Source: Chloroflexota bacterium
GTDB taxonomy: Bacteria > Chloroflexota > Anaerolineae > Aggregatilineales > Phototrophicaceae
Assembly: GCA_023430545.1 (NCBI GenBank)
Contig: JAEZAF010000128.1
Span: 52,476 to 116,475 of the forward strand
Length of the DNA stretch: 64,000 nt
Direction: 5' to 3'
Positions within the stretch are counted from its first letter, which is position 1. Every line of letters starts with the position of its first letter. The notes under the pieces are model-generated. The model was given only the letters and a program-made list of their open reading frames with translations. It made no database searches and was not told the DNA's origin. Positions 25,678 through 35,063 of the stretch are shown piece by piece. Position numbers and translations under genes: made by a program.

Positions 25678-26700
25678 TTAGTTAATCGGAACAAGCTGTG
25701 ACAGAAGCTGTGAATCTGTCAGTTCGCCAGACGCATAGGCAGCACCGGATTCAAGTGGTAGCGCCAACGTACGCAGCACCAGATTCTCGCGCTGGCAGTC
25801 CACGATGCGTCCGCCAATAAATTCGGAGCCTAATTCAGAAAACGACGCACTGCTTGAAGCAATCGCTTTTAAGACATTGATCGTTGTGCCCTGTAAGCCC
25901 TGCGCGGCGTCATTGCAGACTGATACCAGTATGGTTTGTCCAATGGCAAGATCTTCTGTGCTGGCACTGTTCTCGACAACCGTAAAATCACCCAGTGCGG
26001 TGTAAAGCGCGGCATACTGACCATCCTGTGTTTCGGTGATCGTTTCCGCGATAGCCGTTGCTTCACCTGTCGATTCAGGCACGATCCCGATATCCTCTGT
26101 GCTTGAGGTCTCACTGGTCGTGTCGATGACCTGTGTGCCTGCAATAACAGGATCTTCCGTCCCTGTGGGCTGACCAGCAATCTGTGGAACAGTTGCTGCT
26201 GGTACTGTTCCTGTAGGTGTGATCTCCGGTTGACGTGTCTGGCTGGTGAGGATCACGGCAGCACCGATCAACAGCGCTGCAACGATTAGCGCCGCCACGA
26301 GGAAGACTGGACGCTGGGCACGACTTCTGGAATCAATCGTGGGATCGATTCGTGTCGGCACCTGCTCAGTACGCACGGGACCAGGAACCACCGGTGTCTC
26401 AGTCGTGGGGCTGCTGGTTTCACGGTATAAACTGGGATCAAGTGTGAGCAGCTGCTCCGACTCGCCTAACAAATCGCGCGCACCAGGATAATCAGGCCGC
26501 AGTCGTAGGACGGTTCGCAGCGCATTCTGCGCTTCCAAGGGATCGTCAACGGCATGAGCATACAGCCACCAGGCATCAGCATCATTGGGGTGTGTAATAA
26601 GATAATCATCTAACAGATCGCGTGCGCCTGCTAAATCCTCGTTCTGAATACGCGTGTAAGCCTGCTGTAATGCCGAGGATGAGGGGTTAAGATCATTCAT
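25678..26700 (-). CDS. single-pass membrane protein with N-terminal TPR
   Basis: A 340-residue protein. Residues 1-85 form two or three TPR-like helices in the cytoplasm (ALQQAYTRIQNEDLAGARDL, then DADAWWLYAHAVDDPLEAQN). A proline/threonine linker follows, then one membrane helix at about 131-151 (VFLVAALIVAALLIGAAVIL). A Thr/Glu/Ser-rich stalk leads to a small extracytoplasmic domain of about 110 residues (from YAALYTALGDFTVVENSAST to the end). The outer domain is not recognised. This layout is common among poorly characterised envelope proteins. It has its own predicted promoter and terminator. Confidence 0.72.
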   Translation of the reverse strand: MNDLNPSSSALQQAYTRIQNEDLAGARDLLDDYLITHPNDADAWWLYAHAVDDPLEAQNALRTVLRLRPDYPGARDLLGESEQLLTLDPSLYRETSSPTTETPVVPGPVRTEQVPTRIDPTIDSRSRAQRPVFLVAALIVAALLIGAAVILTSQTRQPEITPTGTVPAATVPQIAGQPTGTEDPVIAGTQVIDTTSETSSTEDIGIVPESTGEATAIAETITETQDGQYAALYTALGDFTVVENSASTEDLAIGQTILVSVCNDAAQGLQGTTINVLKAIASSSASFSELGSEFIGGRIVDCQRENLVLRTLALPLESGAAYASGELTDSQLLSQLVPIN

Positions 26701-26748
26701 CTGTCACACTCCAAGCGGATTTGATCCCAGGATCACTGAACTTGACGC

Positions 26749-26777
26749 AGTTTACACTGTCCCCCTGAGAGACGCAA
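26749..26777 (-). promoter_or_regulatory. possible promoter of the membrane TPR gene
   Basis: On the minus strand TTGCGT (26772-26777) and TAAACT (26749-26754) with a 17-base spacer, about 48 bases before the start codon. Confidence 0.45.
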
Positions 26778-26809
26778 ATGCATTTACGCAACCATCATTC
26801 ATTAGAAAT

Positions 26810-26835
26810 AAAAAAGCCCGCCAAATGACGAGCTT
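26810..26835 (-). terminator. terminator downstream of tRNA-Leu
   Basis: On the minus strand AAGCTCGTC and GGCGGGCTT pair over nine positions, with two G-T pairs, around ATTT, followed by a T run. Confidence 0.8.
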
Positions 26836-26844
26836 CCTAAAATG

Positions 26845-26926
26845 TGCCCTGGAGAGGACTCGAACCTCCACCCCGTAAAGGACATGGCCCTCAACCATGC
26901 GCGTCTGCCAGTTCCGCCACCAGGGC
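26845..26926 (-). tRNA. tRNA-Leu (anticodon GAG)
   Basis: An 82-nucleotide class II tRNA on the minus strand. The acceptor is GCCCTGG/CCAGGGC, the D arm is GGCGGAACTGGCAGACGC, and the anticodon stem CATGG/CCATG encloses loop TTGAGGG. A long variable arm (TCCTTTACGGG) and T arm GGAGG-TTCGAGT-CCTCT follow, with discriminator A. No CCA is encoded. Confidence 0.95.
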
Positions 26927-26938
26927 TTACTACCGCAA

Positions 26939-26966
26939 ATTATACCTGAGCCTGCCTCTCTGTCAA
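26939..26966 (-). promoter_or_regulatory. strong promoter of tRNA-Leu
   Basis: On the minus strand both hexamers are exact consensus, TTGACA (26961-26966) and TATAAT (26939-26944), with a 16-base spacer. The -10 box ends 12 bases before the tRNA. Confidence 0.9.
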
Positions 26967-27127
26967 TCCTTATTCACGTCTATGTATCAGGAGAGGCAAT
27001 TTTGATTAGATTCCCCTGCCCGATCACCAGAATTCAGTGTTACCGTGACTGTCTTAACATTGTTTCTGAGCCTTAAACCAGTAAACTTGTGCCAGAAGAT
27101 TCTATCTATGCCATGAAGGTTGTTGAT

Positions 27128-28120
27128 ATGCGTATTGCTGTCGATGCACTTGGTACTGACCAGCGTCCGATTCCAGATGTAGAAGGCGCAGTCCTCGCGT
27201 CACGTATGATCTCGGGTGACATTGTACTTGTAGGTCCTGAAGATGCTATTACTAAAGAGCTGGCAAAATATCAGGTAGCGACTTCAAGGATTCACATCGC
27301 AAACGCTGCGGACGAAATTGCTATGGCAGACAAGCCAAGTATTGTCACAAAGTCAAAACCGCAGTCATCACTGCATGTGGGGATGAATCTGGTACGCGAT
27401 GGTCAAGCGGATGCTTTTGTCACCATGGGAAACACCGGCGCGGCTCATGCCATTGCAATGCTTGTCAGTCTGAAGCGCATTCCAAATATCAAGCGCCCTG
27501 CTCTCTCCATCATTTTCACCATCGGTGACAAGCCAGTGATTTTTCTCGATATTGGAGCCAATGCCGACTGTAAACCCGATTGGCTCCAGCAGTTTGCCGT
27601 CATGGGTGATGTCTATGCGCAGAACGCTGTGGGCATCAAAGCACCACGAATCGCGCTTCTTTCCAATGGCGAGGAAGAAGGAAAAGGAAACGATCTGATC
27701 CGTGAAACCAGTGCCCTGCTCGCTGAGAGTGATCTGAACTTCATTGGCAATATCGAACCGACAGAGATCTTTCATGGTGGTGCTGATGTCGTCGTCTGTG
27801 ATGGCTTTGCCGGTAACATTCTGATCAAGACCTTCGAAGCGACAAGCCGCTATCTCAGCAGTGTCATCCGTGAAGAGATTACGCGTCAGCCTCTGACTGC
27901 GCTGGGCGGTGCGCTGACCCGTCCGGCAATGGATCGGGTACGGCAGCGAATTGATCCGGTCAGGGTTGGTGGTGCGCCCCTTTTAGGCGTTCAGGGGGTT
28001 GTAATTATCGGGCATGGAAGCTCAAATGCTGATGCAGTCATGCATGCTATTCTGCAAGCGGAAAAAGCAGTCAAAGGACGCATTGTCCAGGCAATCGAAG
28101 ACCGGATTAACCATCATTGA
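27128..28120 (+). CDS. plsX: phosphate acyltransferase PlsX
   Basis: Makes acyl-phosphate from acyl-ACP for the PlsY route to lysophosphatidate, acting at the membrane surface. The 330-residue protein has the family start (MRIAVDALGTDQRPIPDVEG), the conserved VTMGNTGAAHAIAM and IFLDIGANADCKPDWLQQFA blocks, the NGEEEGKGNDL block and the C-terminal GVIIGHGSS-like segment (GVVIIGHGSSN). The start is set at 27128 because AAGG lies nine bases before it; a longer reading of 13 codons has no support. fabF follows 26 bases later, so phospholipid and fatty-acid synthesis are cotranscribed. The adjacent acpP common in other bacteria is missing here and lies alone near 61.4 kb. Confidence 0.93.
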   Translation: MRIAVDALGTDQRPIPDVEGAVLASRMISGDIVLVGPEDAITKELAKYQVATSRIHIANAADEIAMADKPSIVTKSKPQSSLHVGMNLVRDGQADAFVTMGNTGAAHAIAMLVSLKRIPNIKRPALSIIFTIGDKPVIFLDIGANADCKPDWLQQFAVMGDVYAQNAVGIKAPRIALLSNGEEEGKGNDLIRETSALLAESDLNFIGNIEPTEIFHGGADVVVCDGFAGNILIKTFEATSRYLSSVIREEITRQPLTALGGALTRPAMDRVRQRIDPVRVGGAPLLGVQGVVIIGHGSSNADAVMHAILQAEKAVKGRIVQAIEDRINHH

Positions 28121-28146
28121 TGTTCTGCATGCAACAGGAGTAAGGC

Positions 28147-29415
28147 ATGGATCTTCTGCGAAATGGCCGCCCACGGGTCGTGATTACAGGTATGGGCGCT
28201 GTTACAGCACTGGGTAATGTAAATTCGCTCTGGAAAAGTCTCGTTGCAGGCGAAACGGGTATCCGTAAGATCGAAACAATCCCCGTGGATAAGGTGCCGG
28301 TCAAAATTGCTGGTGAGGTACGCGATTTTGATCCGACGCGTTATATCGAACCGAAGGAAGCCCGGCGGATGGGGCGTGCATCTCAGTTTGCGATCGCTGC
28401 TGCCACTGAAGCAGTGGACGATGCTGGGATCAACCTCAGCGACGAGTCGATTAATCACGAGCGCATGGGTGTTGTCATTGGCACTACACTTGGTTCACAT
28501 GAATTGAGCACGGAAAGCACTTTCAAGTATCGGACGGACTTCCGCAAACCCAATCCGCTGTCACTGATCAATTCGCTGCCAAACATGCCAGCTCATTATG
28601 TGAGCCGGATATTCCGGGCACTGGGGCCGCTGAGTACACCTTCCACAGCCTGTGCCGCGGGGACTCAGTCTATTGGCGAAGGCATGGACCTTATTCGCAA
28701 TGGCCGTGCAGATATCGTACTGGCAGGTGGCGTCGAAGCGATTCTTCAGGATTACACCATTGCAGGTTTCGCCGCGATGACGGCACTTGCCACTGAATAT
28801 AATGAAGACCCTGAACGCGCCAGTCGACCATTCGATGCTCAACGCTCGGGTTTTATCATGGGTGAAGGCGCTGCCGTCATAGTATTGGAAAAACTCGAAC
28901 ACGCTGTAAAACGTGGCGCAAAGATCTACGCAGAAGTGATCGGGCACGCCTCTTCATCCGATGCCTATCATGTTGCAGCATTGGACCCCAGCGGTGATGG
29001 CGCAGTGCGATCAATGCAGTGGGCACTGAATGACGCACAGGTCCACCTTGAAGAGATCGGTTATATCAATGCGCATGGCACCTCTACTGAGGCAAATGAC
29101 GCAATGGAAACGCTCGCCATTAAACGTATTTTTGGCGAACAGGCCTATCAGATCCCGGTCAGCTCCACCAAAAGCATGATCGGCCACGCCTTTGGTGCAT
29201 CCGGCGCAATTGAAACCATCGCCTCGGCCCTTTCTTTATTGCACGGTGTCCTGCATCCAACCGTCAACTATGAGACACCAGATCCACTGTGCGATCTCGA
29301 TTACGTACCAAACGAAGCCCGTGAGGTTAAGGACTTAAAGTATGTTCTGTCGAACAGCTTCGGCCTGGGCGGACAGAATGCTTCTCTGGTGCTCGCAGGA
29401 TTTACGGGGCGTTAG
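28147..29415 (+). CDS. fabF: beta-ketoacyl-ACP synthase II
   Basis: Elongates acyl-ACP by condensation with malonyl-ACP. A 422-residue thiolase-fold enzyme with the full Cys-His-His triad: C169 in STPSTACAAGTQSI, H310 in INAHGTSTEAND and H347 in STKSMIGHAFGASGA. The C-terminal SNSFGLGGQNASLVL is typical of FabF. The ribosome site is AGGAG. It is cotranscribed with plsX. FabB-type or secondary-metabolite KAS activity is less likely given the neighbour and length. Confidence 0.94.
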   Translation: MDLLRNGRPRVVITGMGAVTALGNVNSLWKSLVAGETGIRKIETIPVDKVPVKIAGEVRDFDPTRYIEPKEARRMGRASQFAIAAATEAVDDAGINLSDESINHERMGVVIGTTLGSHELSTESTFKYRTDFRKPNPLSLINSLPNMPAHYVSRIFRALGPLSTPSTACAAGTQSIGEGMDLIRNGRADIVLAGGVEAILQDYTIAGFAAMTALATEYNEDPERASRPFDAQRSGFIMGEGAAVIVLEKLEHAVKRGAKIYAEVIGHASSSDAYHVAALDPSGDGAVRSMQWALNDAQVHLEEIGYINAHGTSTEANDAMETLAIKRIFGEQAYQIPVSSTKSMIGHAFGASGAIETIASALSLLHGVLHPTVNYETPDPLCDLDYVPNEAREVKDLKYVLSNSFGLGGQNASLVLAGFTGR

Positions 29416-29602
29416 CTTCTAAGCTCTTTTCAGTGTCGAGGTGGCCGTGAAAGAGAACGCGCCGCGACCGTGGTGTCAGATCGCAGACCCCACGAGCAAA
29501 CGGCAGAAAAAGCCTGGAGCACTGGCAAAAATGTGCAGGGTCGTGTATTGTGTTACCTGAATGCTGATGCATCTCAGGACCGCAACTTACAGGGACCTAC
29601 CA

Positions 29603-30871
29603 ATGTTTGACCAGCTCCGAATTGTGGATGAACTGCTTAAAAGTCGGCGGGTAAAACGCGCTGAAATGCTCATCAATCGGCAGATTCGCCGCAAGAAAGG
29701 CCAGGATGCAATCTGGCTGATCCAACGGGCGCGTTCCCGGTTGCTGACAGGCCGTCCGGCAGCAGCGCTTGATGACATGCTTCGTGCGCAGACGCTTCAG
29801 CCGGAGTTACTCGATCATGTCATCAATCTACAGATCCTTGCAGACTGCTATTTTGCCCGTTTTGAGTCTTCCACCGTTGGATTTGTCGAACGGAACGATG
29901 CCCTCATTGCCGAACGGCTTTATCAGCAGATCATCACAGCCTTTCCAGAATACAATAATGTCGGCTGGGCGTACTACCAGTTAGGATGTCTCTTTCTGAC
30001 CGGAGATCGTGTCGATGAAGCAACGACCGCTTTTCAAACCGCGCTCCAGAAGCCAGCGCAAACGACCCCCAGCCTAACAGCTTACAGCCATGAGCGACTG
30101 GCATTTATCTATTTCTATGAGCATCGCCAGATCTCACAGGCGCTGAAGTCGATCCGGGACGCGATCAACGCATATCCGCACTTTGAAGACAAAAGCTGGC
30201 TGGTACAGGCCTACTTGCTGCAAAGTCGTATTCTGCGCAGTATGGGAGACATCGACGCCGCCCTTGAAGCCTCTCAGAAAGCAGTCAGACTGGCGAAAAA
30301 GGCCGACACTTCGCAACAGCTTTTAGCAGAAGCACTATTTACGTTTGGTGAGCTGCTCTCGGTCGCTGGTGGGCAGGAAACAGCCTCCATCCAGACCCTT
30401 GAACGCTTCCTTGAAGTTAGCCGACGACCCATCGGGATTGATGTTACCTGGGCACGTGTCCACGAGATCCTTGGAGATCTGTACTTCAAGCTCAGCAACT
30501 TTGAGGCATCTGTAGCAGCCTATAATCTGGTGCTTCAGTTCAATCCACATTACCCTTGGGAAGATGCCATTTACCATCGGATTGCGCGTGCCTATTACCA
30601 ACTTGGAAGCTATGACAAGGTCATCGAAGCACTGAAACGTGCCTTTGAAATGGCTGCAAACGATGGCCGCGAAGTGGACTATCAGCTTTATACCTTATAT
30701 GGGGCGGCATGTCTGGCGGCCAAGCAGTACGACGCGGCTGTGGATGCTTATGAGAAAGCCCTGCACCAGACATCAGCCTATGCCGAGATCTCAGATCAGC
30801 TCCGGCAGTACCGCGATTTCGCATTGACCCATCGTTCCGCCAGCCCAGGCAGCGTACCTGAGATCAGTTAA
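29603..30871 (+). CDS. TPR-repeat protein, cytoplasmic
   Basis: A 422-residue protein composed of tetratricopeptide-like helical pairs from about residue 15 to 410. Clear units are WAYYQLGCLFLTGDRVDEAT, ERLAFIYFYEHRQISQALKS, LGDLYFKLSNFEASVAAYNL and RIARAYYQLGSYDKVIEALK. There is no signal peptide or enzyme domain. The start is placed at MFDQLRIV because AGGGA lies seven bases before it. It precedes trmFO by 33 bases, but a functional link is not evident. The 187 bases between fabF and this start contain no structure I can name. Confidence 0.8.
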   Translation: MFDQLRIVDELLKSRRVKRAEMLINRQIRRKKGQDAIWLIQRARSRLLTGRPAAALDDMLRAQTLQPELLDHVINLQILADCYFARFESSTVGFVERNDALIAERLYQQIITAFPEYNNVGWAYYQLGCLFLTGDRVDEATTAFQTALQKPAQTTPSLTAYSHERLAFIYFYEHRQISQALKSIRDAINAYPHFEDKSWLVQAYLLQSRILRSMGDIDAALEASQKAVRLAKKADTSQQLLAEALFTFGELLSVAGGQETASIQTLERFLEVSRRPIGIDVTWARVHEILGDLYFKLSNFEASVAAYNLVLQFNPHYPWEDAIYHRIARAYYQLGSYDKVIEALKRAFEMAANDGREVDYQLYTLYGAACLAAKQYDAAVDAYEKALHQTSAYAEISDQLRQYRDFALTHRSASPGSVPEIS

Positions 30872-30904
30872 AATCAGTTCAATCAGTCATCAACAGAGGC
30901 AGTA

Positions 30905-32254
30905 ATGCAGGTAATCAATGTTATTGGTGGTGGTCTTGCAGGCAGTGAGGCCGCATGGCAGCTTGCCGAACGCGGATACAACGTCCGCTTATACGAAATG
31001 CGCCCACGGCGTACCACCGGCGCTCATGTATCCGACCGACTGGCCGAATTGGTATGCAGTAACTCACTAGGATCGAAGCTGCGGGATCGTGCGACAGGTC
31101 TGCTACATGCAGAGCTGCAAATGCTGCATTCGCGGCTCATCGAATTCGCGTGGGAGTCGGCTGTCCCGGCAGGTGGTGCGCTGGCCGTCGATCGTGAGAT
31201 GTTTGCGACTCTGGTCACAAAGGGCCTGGAATCACACCCGAATGTGGAGATTATACGGGAAGAAGTGACCGAAATACCTGAGGGGCCGACGATTATCGCC
31301 ACCGGTCCGCTGACATCCCCTGCCCTTTCCGAGCGTATTCGCGACCTCACCGGTGAAGAGTATCTCTACTTCTATGACGCGGTATCACCGATTGTGGAAG
31401 CCGAATCGATTGACATGTCGATTGCGTTCGCGGCCAGCCGTTATGATCGCGGCGAGGATGATTACATCAACTGCCCGATGAATCGTGAGGAATACATGCG
31501 TTTTGTCGAGGCATTGCGCGCATCCCAGACGATTGAACTTCGTGATTTCGAAAGCGAAGATCCGAAGTTCTTCGAGGGCTGCCTTCCAATTGAGCAGATT
31601 GCCCGTCGCGGCGACGATTCACTTGCTTATGGGCCGATGCGCCCTGTCGGCCTGCGCGATCCAAGAACCGGCAAGCGCCCTTATGCCGTTGTCCAGCTTC
31701 GACGCGATAATGTCGCAGGCAGTCTTTATAACCTCGTTGGATTCCAGACTAATATCAAATGGGGAGAACAGGAAAGCGTCCTTCGTCTGATCCCCGGGCT
31801 GGCAGAAGCTGAATTTGTCCGTATGGGCCAGATGCACCGTAACACCTTCATCAATTCGCCCATCCTGCTGCATCCAACCATGCAGTCAAAGCTGCGCGAT
31901 GATCTCTATTTTGCAGGTCAAATTGTCGGTGTCGAAGGCTATATCGGCAATATCGCGACCGGTCTTGTCGCCGCGCTGAATATCGCAAGACAGCTTGAGG
32001 CGCAGTCACCGGTGGTGCTTCCCCGTTTGACGATGCTTGGTGCCCTCTGCCATTATGTCACCAATGCAGATCCAAAGCATTTCCAGCCGATGAAGGCGAA
32101 CTTCGGCCTCCTGCCAGAACTGGAACCACCTGTAAAAGGCAAGCGGGATCGCTACAATGCGTATGCAGATCGCGCTCTTGCGGTGCTGAAGGACACGCTC
32201 GATGACATCAATGACCCGTATATCGCATCTGCCGCACTGGATTTGTCAAACTAG
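30905..32254 (+). CDS. trmFO: folate/FAD-dependent tRNA (uracil-54-C5)-methyltransferase TrmFO
   Basis: Methylates U54 in the T loop of tRNA using methylenetetrahydrofolate and FADH2. The FAD-binding start is VIGGGLAGSEAAWQLAERG. The tRNA-reactive cysteines are both present, C51 in AELVCSNSLGSKLR and C226 in FFEGCLPIEQIARRG. YFAGQIVGVEGYIGNIATGL and the C-terminal HFQPMKANFGLLPEL are diagnostic. Length (449) is normal. It starts a close run with an aminotransferase (22 bases), hflX (overlap) and a small membrane protein (two bases). Confidence 0.96.
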   Translation: MQVINVIGGGLAGSEAAWQLAERGYNVRLYEMRPRRTTGAHVSDRLAELVCSNSLGSKLRDRATGLLHAELQMLHSRLIEFAWESAVPAGGALAVDREMFATLVTKGLESHPNVEIIREEVTEIPEGPTIIATGPLTSPALSERIRDLTGEEYLYFYDAVSPIVEAESIDMSIAFAASRYDRGEDDYINCPMNREEYMRFVEALRASQTIELRDFESEDPKFFEGCLPIEQIARRGDDSLAYGPMRPVGLRDPRTGKRPYAVVQLRRDNVAGSLYNLVGFQTNIKWGEQESVLRLIPGLAEAEFVRMGQMHRNTFINSPILLHPTMQSKLRDDLYFAGQIVGVEGYIGNIATGLVAALNIARQLEAQSPVVLPRLTMLGALCHYVTNADPKHFQPMKANFGLLPELEPPVKGKRDRYNAYADRALAVLKDTLDDINDPYIASAALDLSN

Positions 32255-32276
32255 TTAATCATTCTCAGGAGTGCTC

Positions 32277-33455
32277 ATGCCGCAGTCGGCTGCTCGCTTG
32301 GATCGTTTACCGCCTTATATCTTTGCTGTATTAAATGAACGTCTGCGCACGATGGAAGCAGAAGGCATTGACGTCATACGTCTCGATATCGGCAGTCCGG
32401 ATATGCCTCCACCCGATGTTGTGGTCGAAAAGCTGTATAGTGCAGCCCAGAACCCCGATAATCATGGCTATGCGGGATACCGGGGCCTGCCAGCGTTTCG
32501 CGAGGCTGTTGCACGTTATTATCAGCGCCGGTTTAACGTGATAATCGATGGTGACAAACATGTACTGCCGCTGATCGGCAGCAAGGAAGGGATCGTAAAT
32601 CTCTTTCTTGCCTATGTCGACCAGGGTGATATCGTCCTGATACCCGATGTTGGCTATCCATCTTATGCGCAGGGCGCGCGTCTCGCTGGTGCCGACATTT
32701 ACTGGCTGCCAGTTGAACAGAAGAACGGATACAAGCCTGATTATTCACGTGTTCCGTCAGAGGTAGCAAAGGCTGCCAAGCTCCTGTGGCTGAACTACCC
32801 AAATAACCCGACCGGCGCGGTGGCGGATCTAGACTTTTACCGCCGATCCATCGAGTTCTGTGCCGAGAATGACATCCTTCTGGCCTCCGATAATCCTTAT
32901 GTGGACCTGACCTTCGATGGTTATGTCGCGCCCAGTGCATTGGAGATCGAAGGAGCACTGGACCATGTGGTCGAGTTTGTATCGCTGTCTAAAAGCCACA
33001 ATATGGCAGGCTGGCGTCTAGGTGCTGCCGTCGGCTCACCGAAGGCATTGCAAACGCTGCTCAGGATTAAGAGCAACATGGACAGTGGTCACTTTAATGC
33101 GATCTATGAGGCGGGTATCACCGCACTGGATGATGTCCCGCAGTCATGGATTGACGAACGTAACCAGATTTACCAGCGGCGCCGTGATCGCATGTTGGCA
33201 GTCCTGCCGGAACTGGGCCTCGAAGCCGAAAAGCCTGCGGGTTCCCTCTATATCTGGGCCAGACCATTAACTATGAGTGCGAACACCTATGTCGAACAGG
33301 CATTGATTGATGCTCGTGTATCACTGGCCCCCGGTGGTGCATATGGACCCGGCGGTGAAGACTATCTGCGTATCAGTTTAGGTACGCCGGATGATCGTTT
33401 TGACGAGGCACTTCATAGACTGAAAGTGTGGTACTCTACCAAACAATATGCGTGA
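32277..33455 (+). CDS. class I/II aminotransferase, LL-diaminopimelate aminotransferase-like
   Basis: A PLP enzyme of fold type I, 392 residues. Substrate-arm and PLP motifs are RLDIGSPDMPPPDVV, GYAGYRGLPAFREAVA, YPNNPTGAVAD and the Schiff-base lysine in SLSKSHNMAGWRLGAAVG. C-terminal LRISLGTP carries the carboxylate-binding arginine. The GWRLG/NMAGW pattern and overall layout resemble the DapL/aspartate aminotransferase branch used for direct diaminopimelate synthesis, which would connect with asd and the L,D-transpeptidases. Family membership is sure; the substrate is a guess. The start with AGGAG five bases upstream is chosen over a GTG two codons earlier. Its 3' end overlaps hflX by eight bases. 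Confidence 0.85.
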   Translation: MPQSAARLDRLPPYIFAVLNERLRTMEAEGIDVIRLDIGSPDMPPPDVVVEKLYSAAQNPDNHGYAGYRGLPAFREAVARYYQRRFNVIIDGDKHVLPLIGSKEGIVNLFLAYVDQGDIVLIPDVGYPSYAQGARLAGADIYWLPVEQKNGYKPDYSRVPSEVAKAAKLLWLNYPNNPTGAVADLDFYRRSIEFCAENDILLASDNPYVDLTFDGYVAPSALEIEGALDHVVEFVSLSKSHNMAGWRLGAAVGSPKALQTLLRIKSNMDSGHFNAIYEAGITALDDVPQSWIDERNQIYQRRRDRMLAVLPELGLEAEKPAGSLYIWARPLTMSANTYVEQALIDARVSLAPGGAYGPGGEDYLRISLGTPDDRFDEALHRLKVWYSTKQYA

Positions 33456-34767
33456 TGAAATCAATACAGCATCCAGTTCAGAAAAAGCATTCCTTGTCGC
33501 AGTGACCATCCGTGGTAGTCGTCCACTGCTCGATATGCAGTCCTCACTCGAAGAATTGAGCCTGCTGGCAACCACTGCCGGTATGGAGGTTGTCGGTTCA
33601 GAGACACAGTCTGTTCATTCCATTGATCCGGCAACATTCGTCGGCTCCGGAAAACTCGAAGAGATCGCCGATGCCGTTACTGCACTTGGCGTCAATGTCG
33701 TGATTTTCGACGATGAATTAACCCCTCGTCATCAGCGAGGGATCGAGCGCCGGTTAACACAGGCCAACAAGGATATCAAGGTCATTGACCGTTCTGCCTT
33801 AATTCTGGACATCTTCGCCCAGCATGCCCAGACCCGCGAAGGTGCACTTCAGGTTGAGCTTGCCCAGTATGAATATCGGCTTCCCCGTCTGACACGTCAG
33901 TGGACACACCTCTCACGTCAGACCGGCGGCAGTGGTTCCAGCGGCGGTGTCGGCCTGCGTGGGCCGGGTGAAACTCAGCTCGAAGTCGACCGGCGCGAAA
34001 TTGGCCGACGGATTACCAAACTGCGCAGCGATCTGGAAGAAGTACGTCAGCATCGTGGACGCCATCGCCAGCAGCGTGAACGCTCAAGGATTCCAGTCGT
34101 TGCATTAGTGGGCTATACCAATGCGGGCAAGTCAACCCTGCTGAATGCGCTCAGCAACGCGGATGTCTATGTTGCCGATCAGCTTTTCGCGACACTGGAC
34201 CCGACCACACGCCGCGTCAGTTTACCATCCGGGCGCACAGCCTTGTTTACCGACACGGTAGGATTTATCCAGAAACTGCCGACAACCCTGATCGCAGCTT
34301 TCCGTGCCACGCTTGAGGAAATCACCGAGGCGGATTTGGTATTACATATAGTTGATATCTCGCACCCAAGCGTACTACCTCACATCGAAGCCGTGAACGA
34401 CACACTGGCCGAGATTGAGATGCCAGATGTCCCACGCATCCTTGTATGGAATAAGTCAGATCGCTGGAAATCCGAGGATCGGGAACTTCCGCTCTCCAAT
34501 GAAACTCAGCCATATGCAAATCAGATGGTGATTTCCGCGAAAACCGGTGATGGCCTCAACGAGCTGCTGGAAATGATCGAGGGCGTGATTGCATCATCGC
34601 AGGTATCTGCCGATCTGCTGATACCGTACCAGCGCGGTGACCTGCTGTCCTATCTGTTTGAACGCTCGACCGTCATCGAACAGCAGCACACCGAAGAAGG
34701 TGTCCGGGTGAAAGTGCAGATGCCAGTGAATATCTATGAGCGCGTCAAGGAATTTCAGGTGAGCTGA
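33448..34767 (+). CDS. hflX: ribosome-associated GTPase HflX
   Basis: Splits or rescues stalled 70S ribosomes under stress. The N-terminal HflX domain covers about residues 15-175 (FVGSGKLEEIADAV, FDDELTPRHQRGIERRL, DRSALILDIFAQHAQTREG, GGVGLRGPGETQLE). The G domain has G1 GYTNAGKST (222-230), the G3 region FTDTVGFIQKLPTTLI and G4 WNKSD. A C-terminal domain of about 60 residues follows. Translation is probably coupled to the overlapping aminotransferase. As with smpB, the encoded function is rescue of ribosomes. Confidence 0.95.
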   Translation: MRDEINTASSSEKAFLVAVTIRGSRPLLDMQSSLEELSLLATTAGMEVVGSETQSVHSIDPATFVGSGKLEEIADAVTALGVNVVIFDDELTPRHQRGIERRLTQANKDIKVIDRSALILDIFAQHAQTREGALQVELAQYEYRLPRLTRQWTHLSRQTGGSGSSGGVGLRGPGETQLEVDRREIGRRITKLRSDLEEVRQHRGRHRQQRERSRIPVVALVGYTNAGKSTLLNALSNADVYVADQLFATLDPTTRRVSLPSGRTALFTDTVGFIQKLPTTLIAAFRATLEEITEADLVLHIVDISHPSVLPHIEAVNDTLAEIEMPDVPRILVWNKSDRWKSEDRELPLSNETQPYANQMVISAKTGDGLNELLEMIEGVIASSQVSADLLIPYQRGDLLSYLFERSTVIEQQHTEEGVRVKVQMPVNIYERVKEFQVS

Positions 34768-34769
34768 TC

Positions 34770-35018
34770 ATGTTCAGAAATATCGACCGTTCCAAGCGAC
34801 TGTCACGGCTTCTCGATGAAGTATCCAACACCACCGCCCAAAAGCGCGGACTGCCGATCGTCATCGGCGTCGTATTTATCCTGATTTCTTTTGTGCTTCA
34901 GTCCATTGGGGTCTACGCAGATGCGCGCCTCATCGATCTGCTGGGGGTTATTAGCCTGCATGTGGGCGTTTTGACTGCCCTGATCGGTATCCTGCTGGTA
35001 GCACCTTTAGGCAAGTAA
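34770..35018 (+). CDS. small two-helix membrane protein
   Basis: An 82-residue protein starting two bases after hflX, so likely translated from the same message. A charged N-terminal 25 residues (MFRNIDRSKRLSRLLDEV) is followed by two hydrophobic segments, about 29-48 (PIVIGVVFILISFVLQSIG) and 56-79 (LLGVISLHVGVLTALIGILL). No family recognised. An extension of the stress GTPase operon, but any functional link is speculative. Confidence 0.7.
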   Translation: MFRNIDRSKRLSRLLDEVSNTTAQKRGLPIVIGVVFILISFVLQSIGVYADARLIDLLGVISLHVGVLTALIGILLVAPLGK

Positions 35019-35063
35019 GCACTTGGATACGGATCAGGGCAGTCAAAATGACACTGAATGGTT

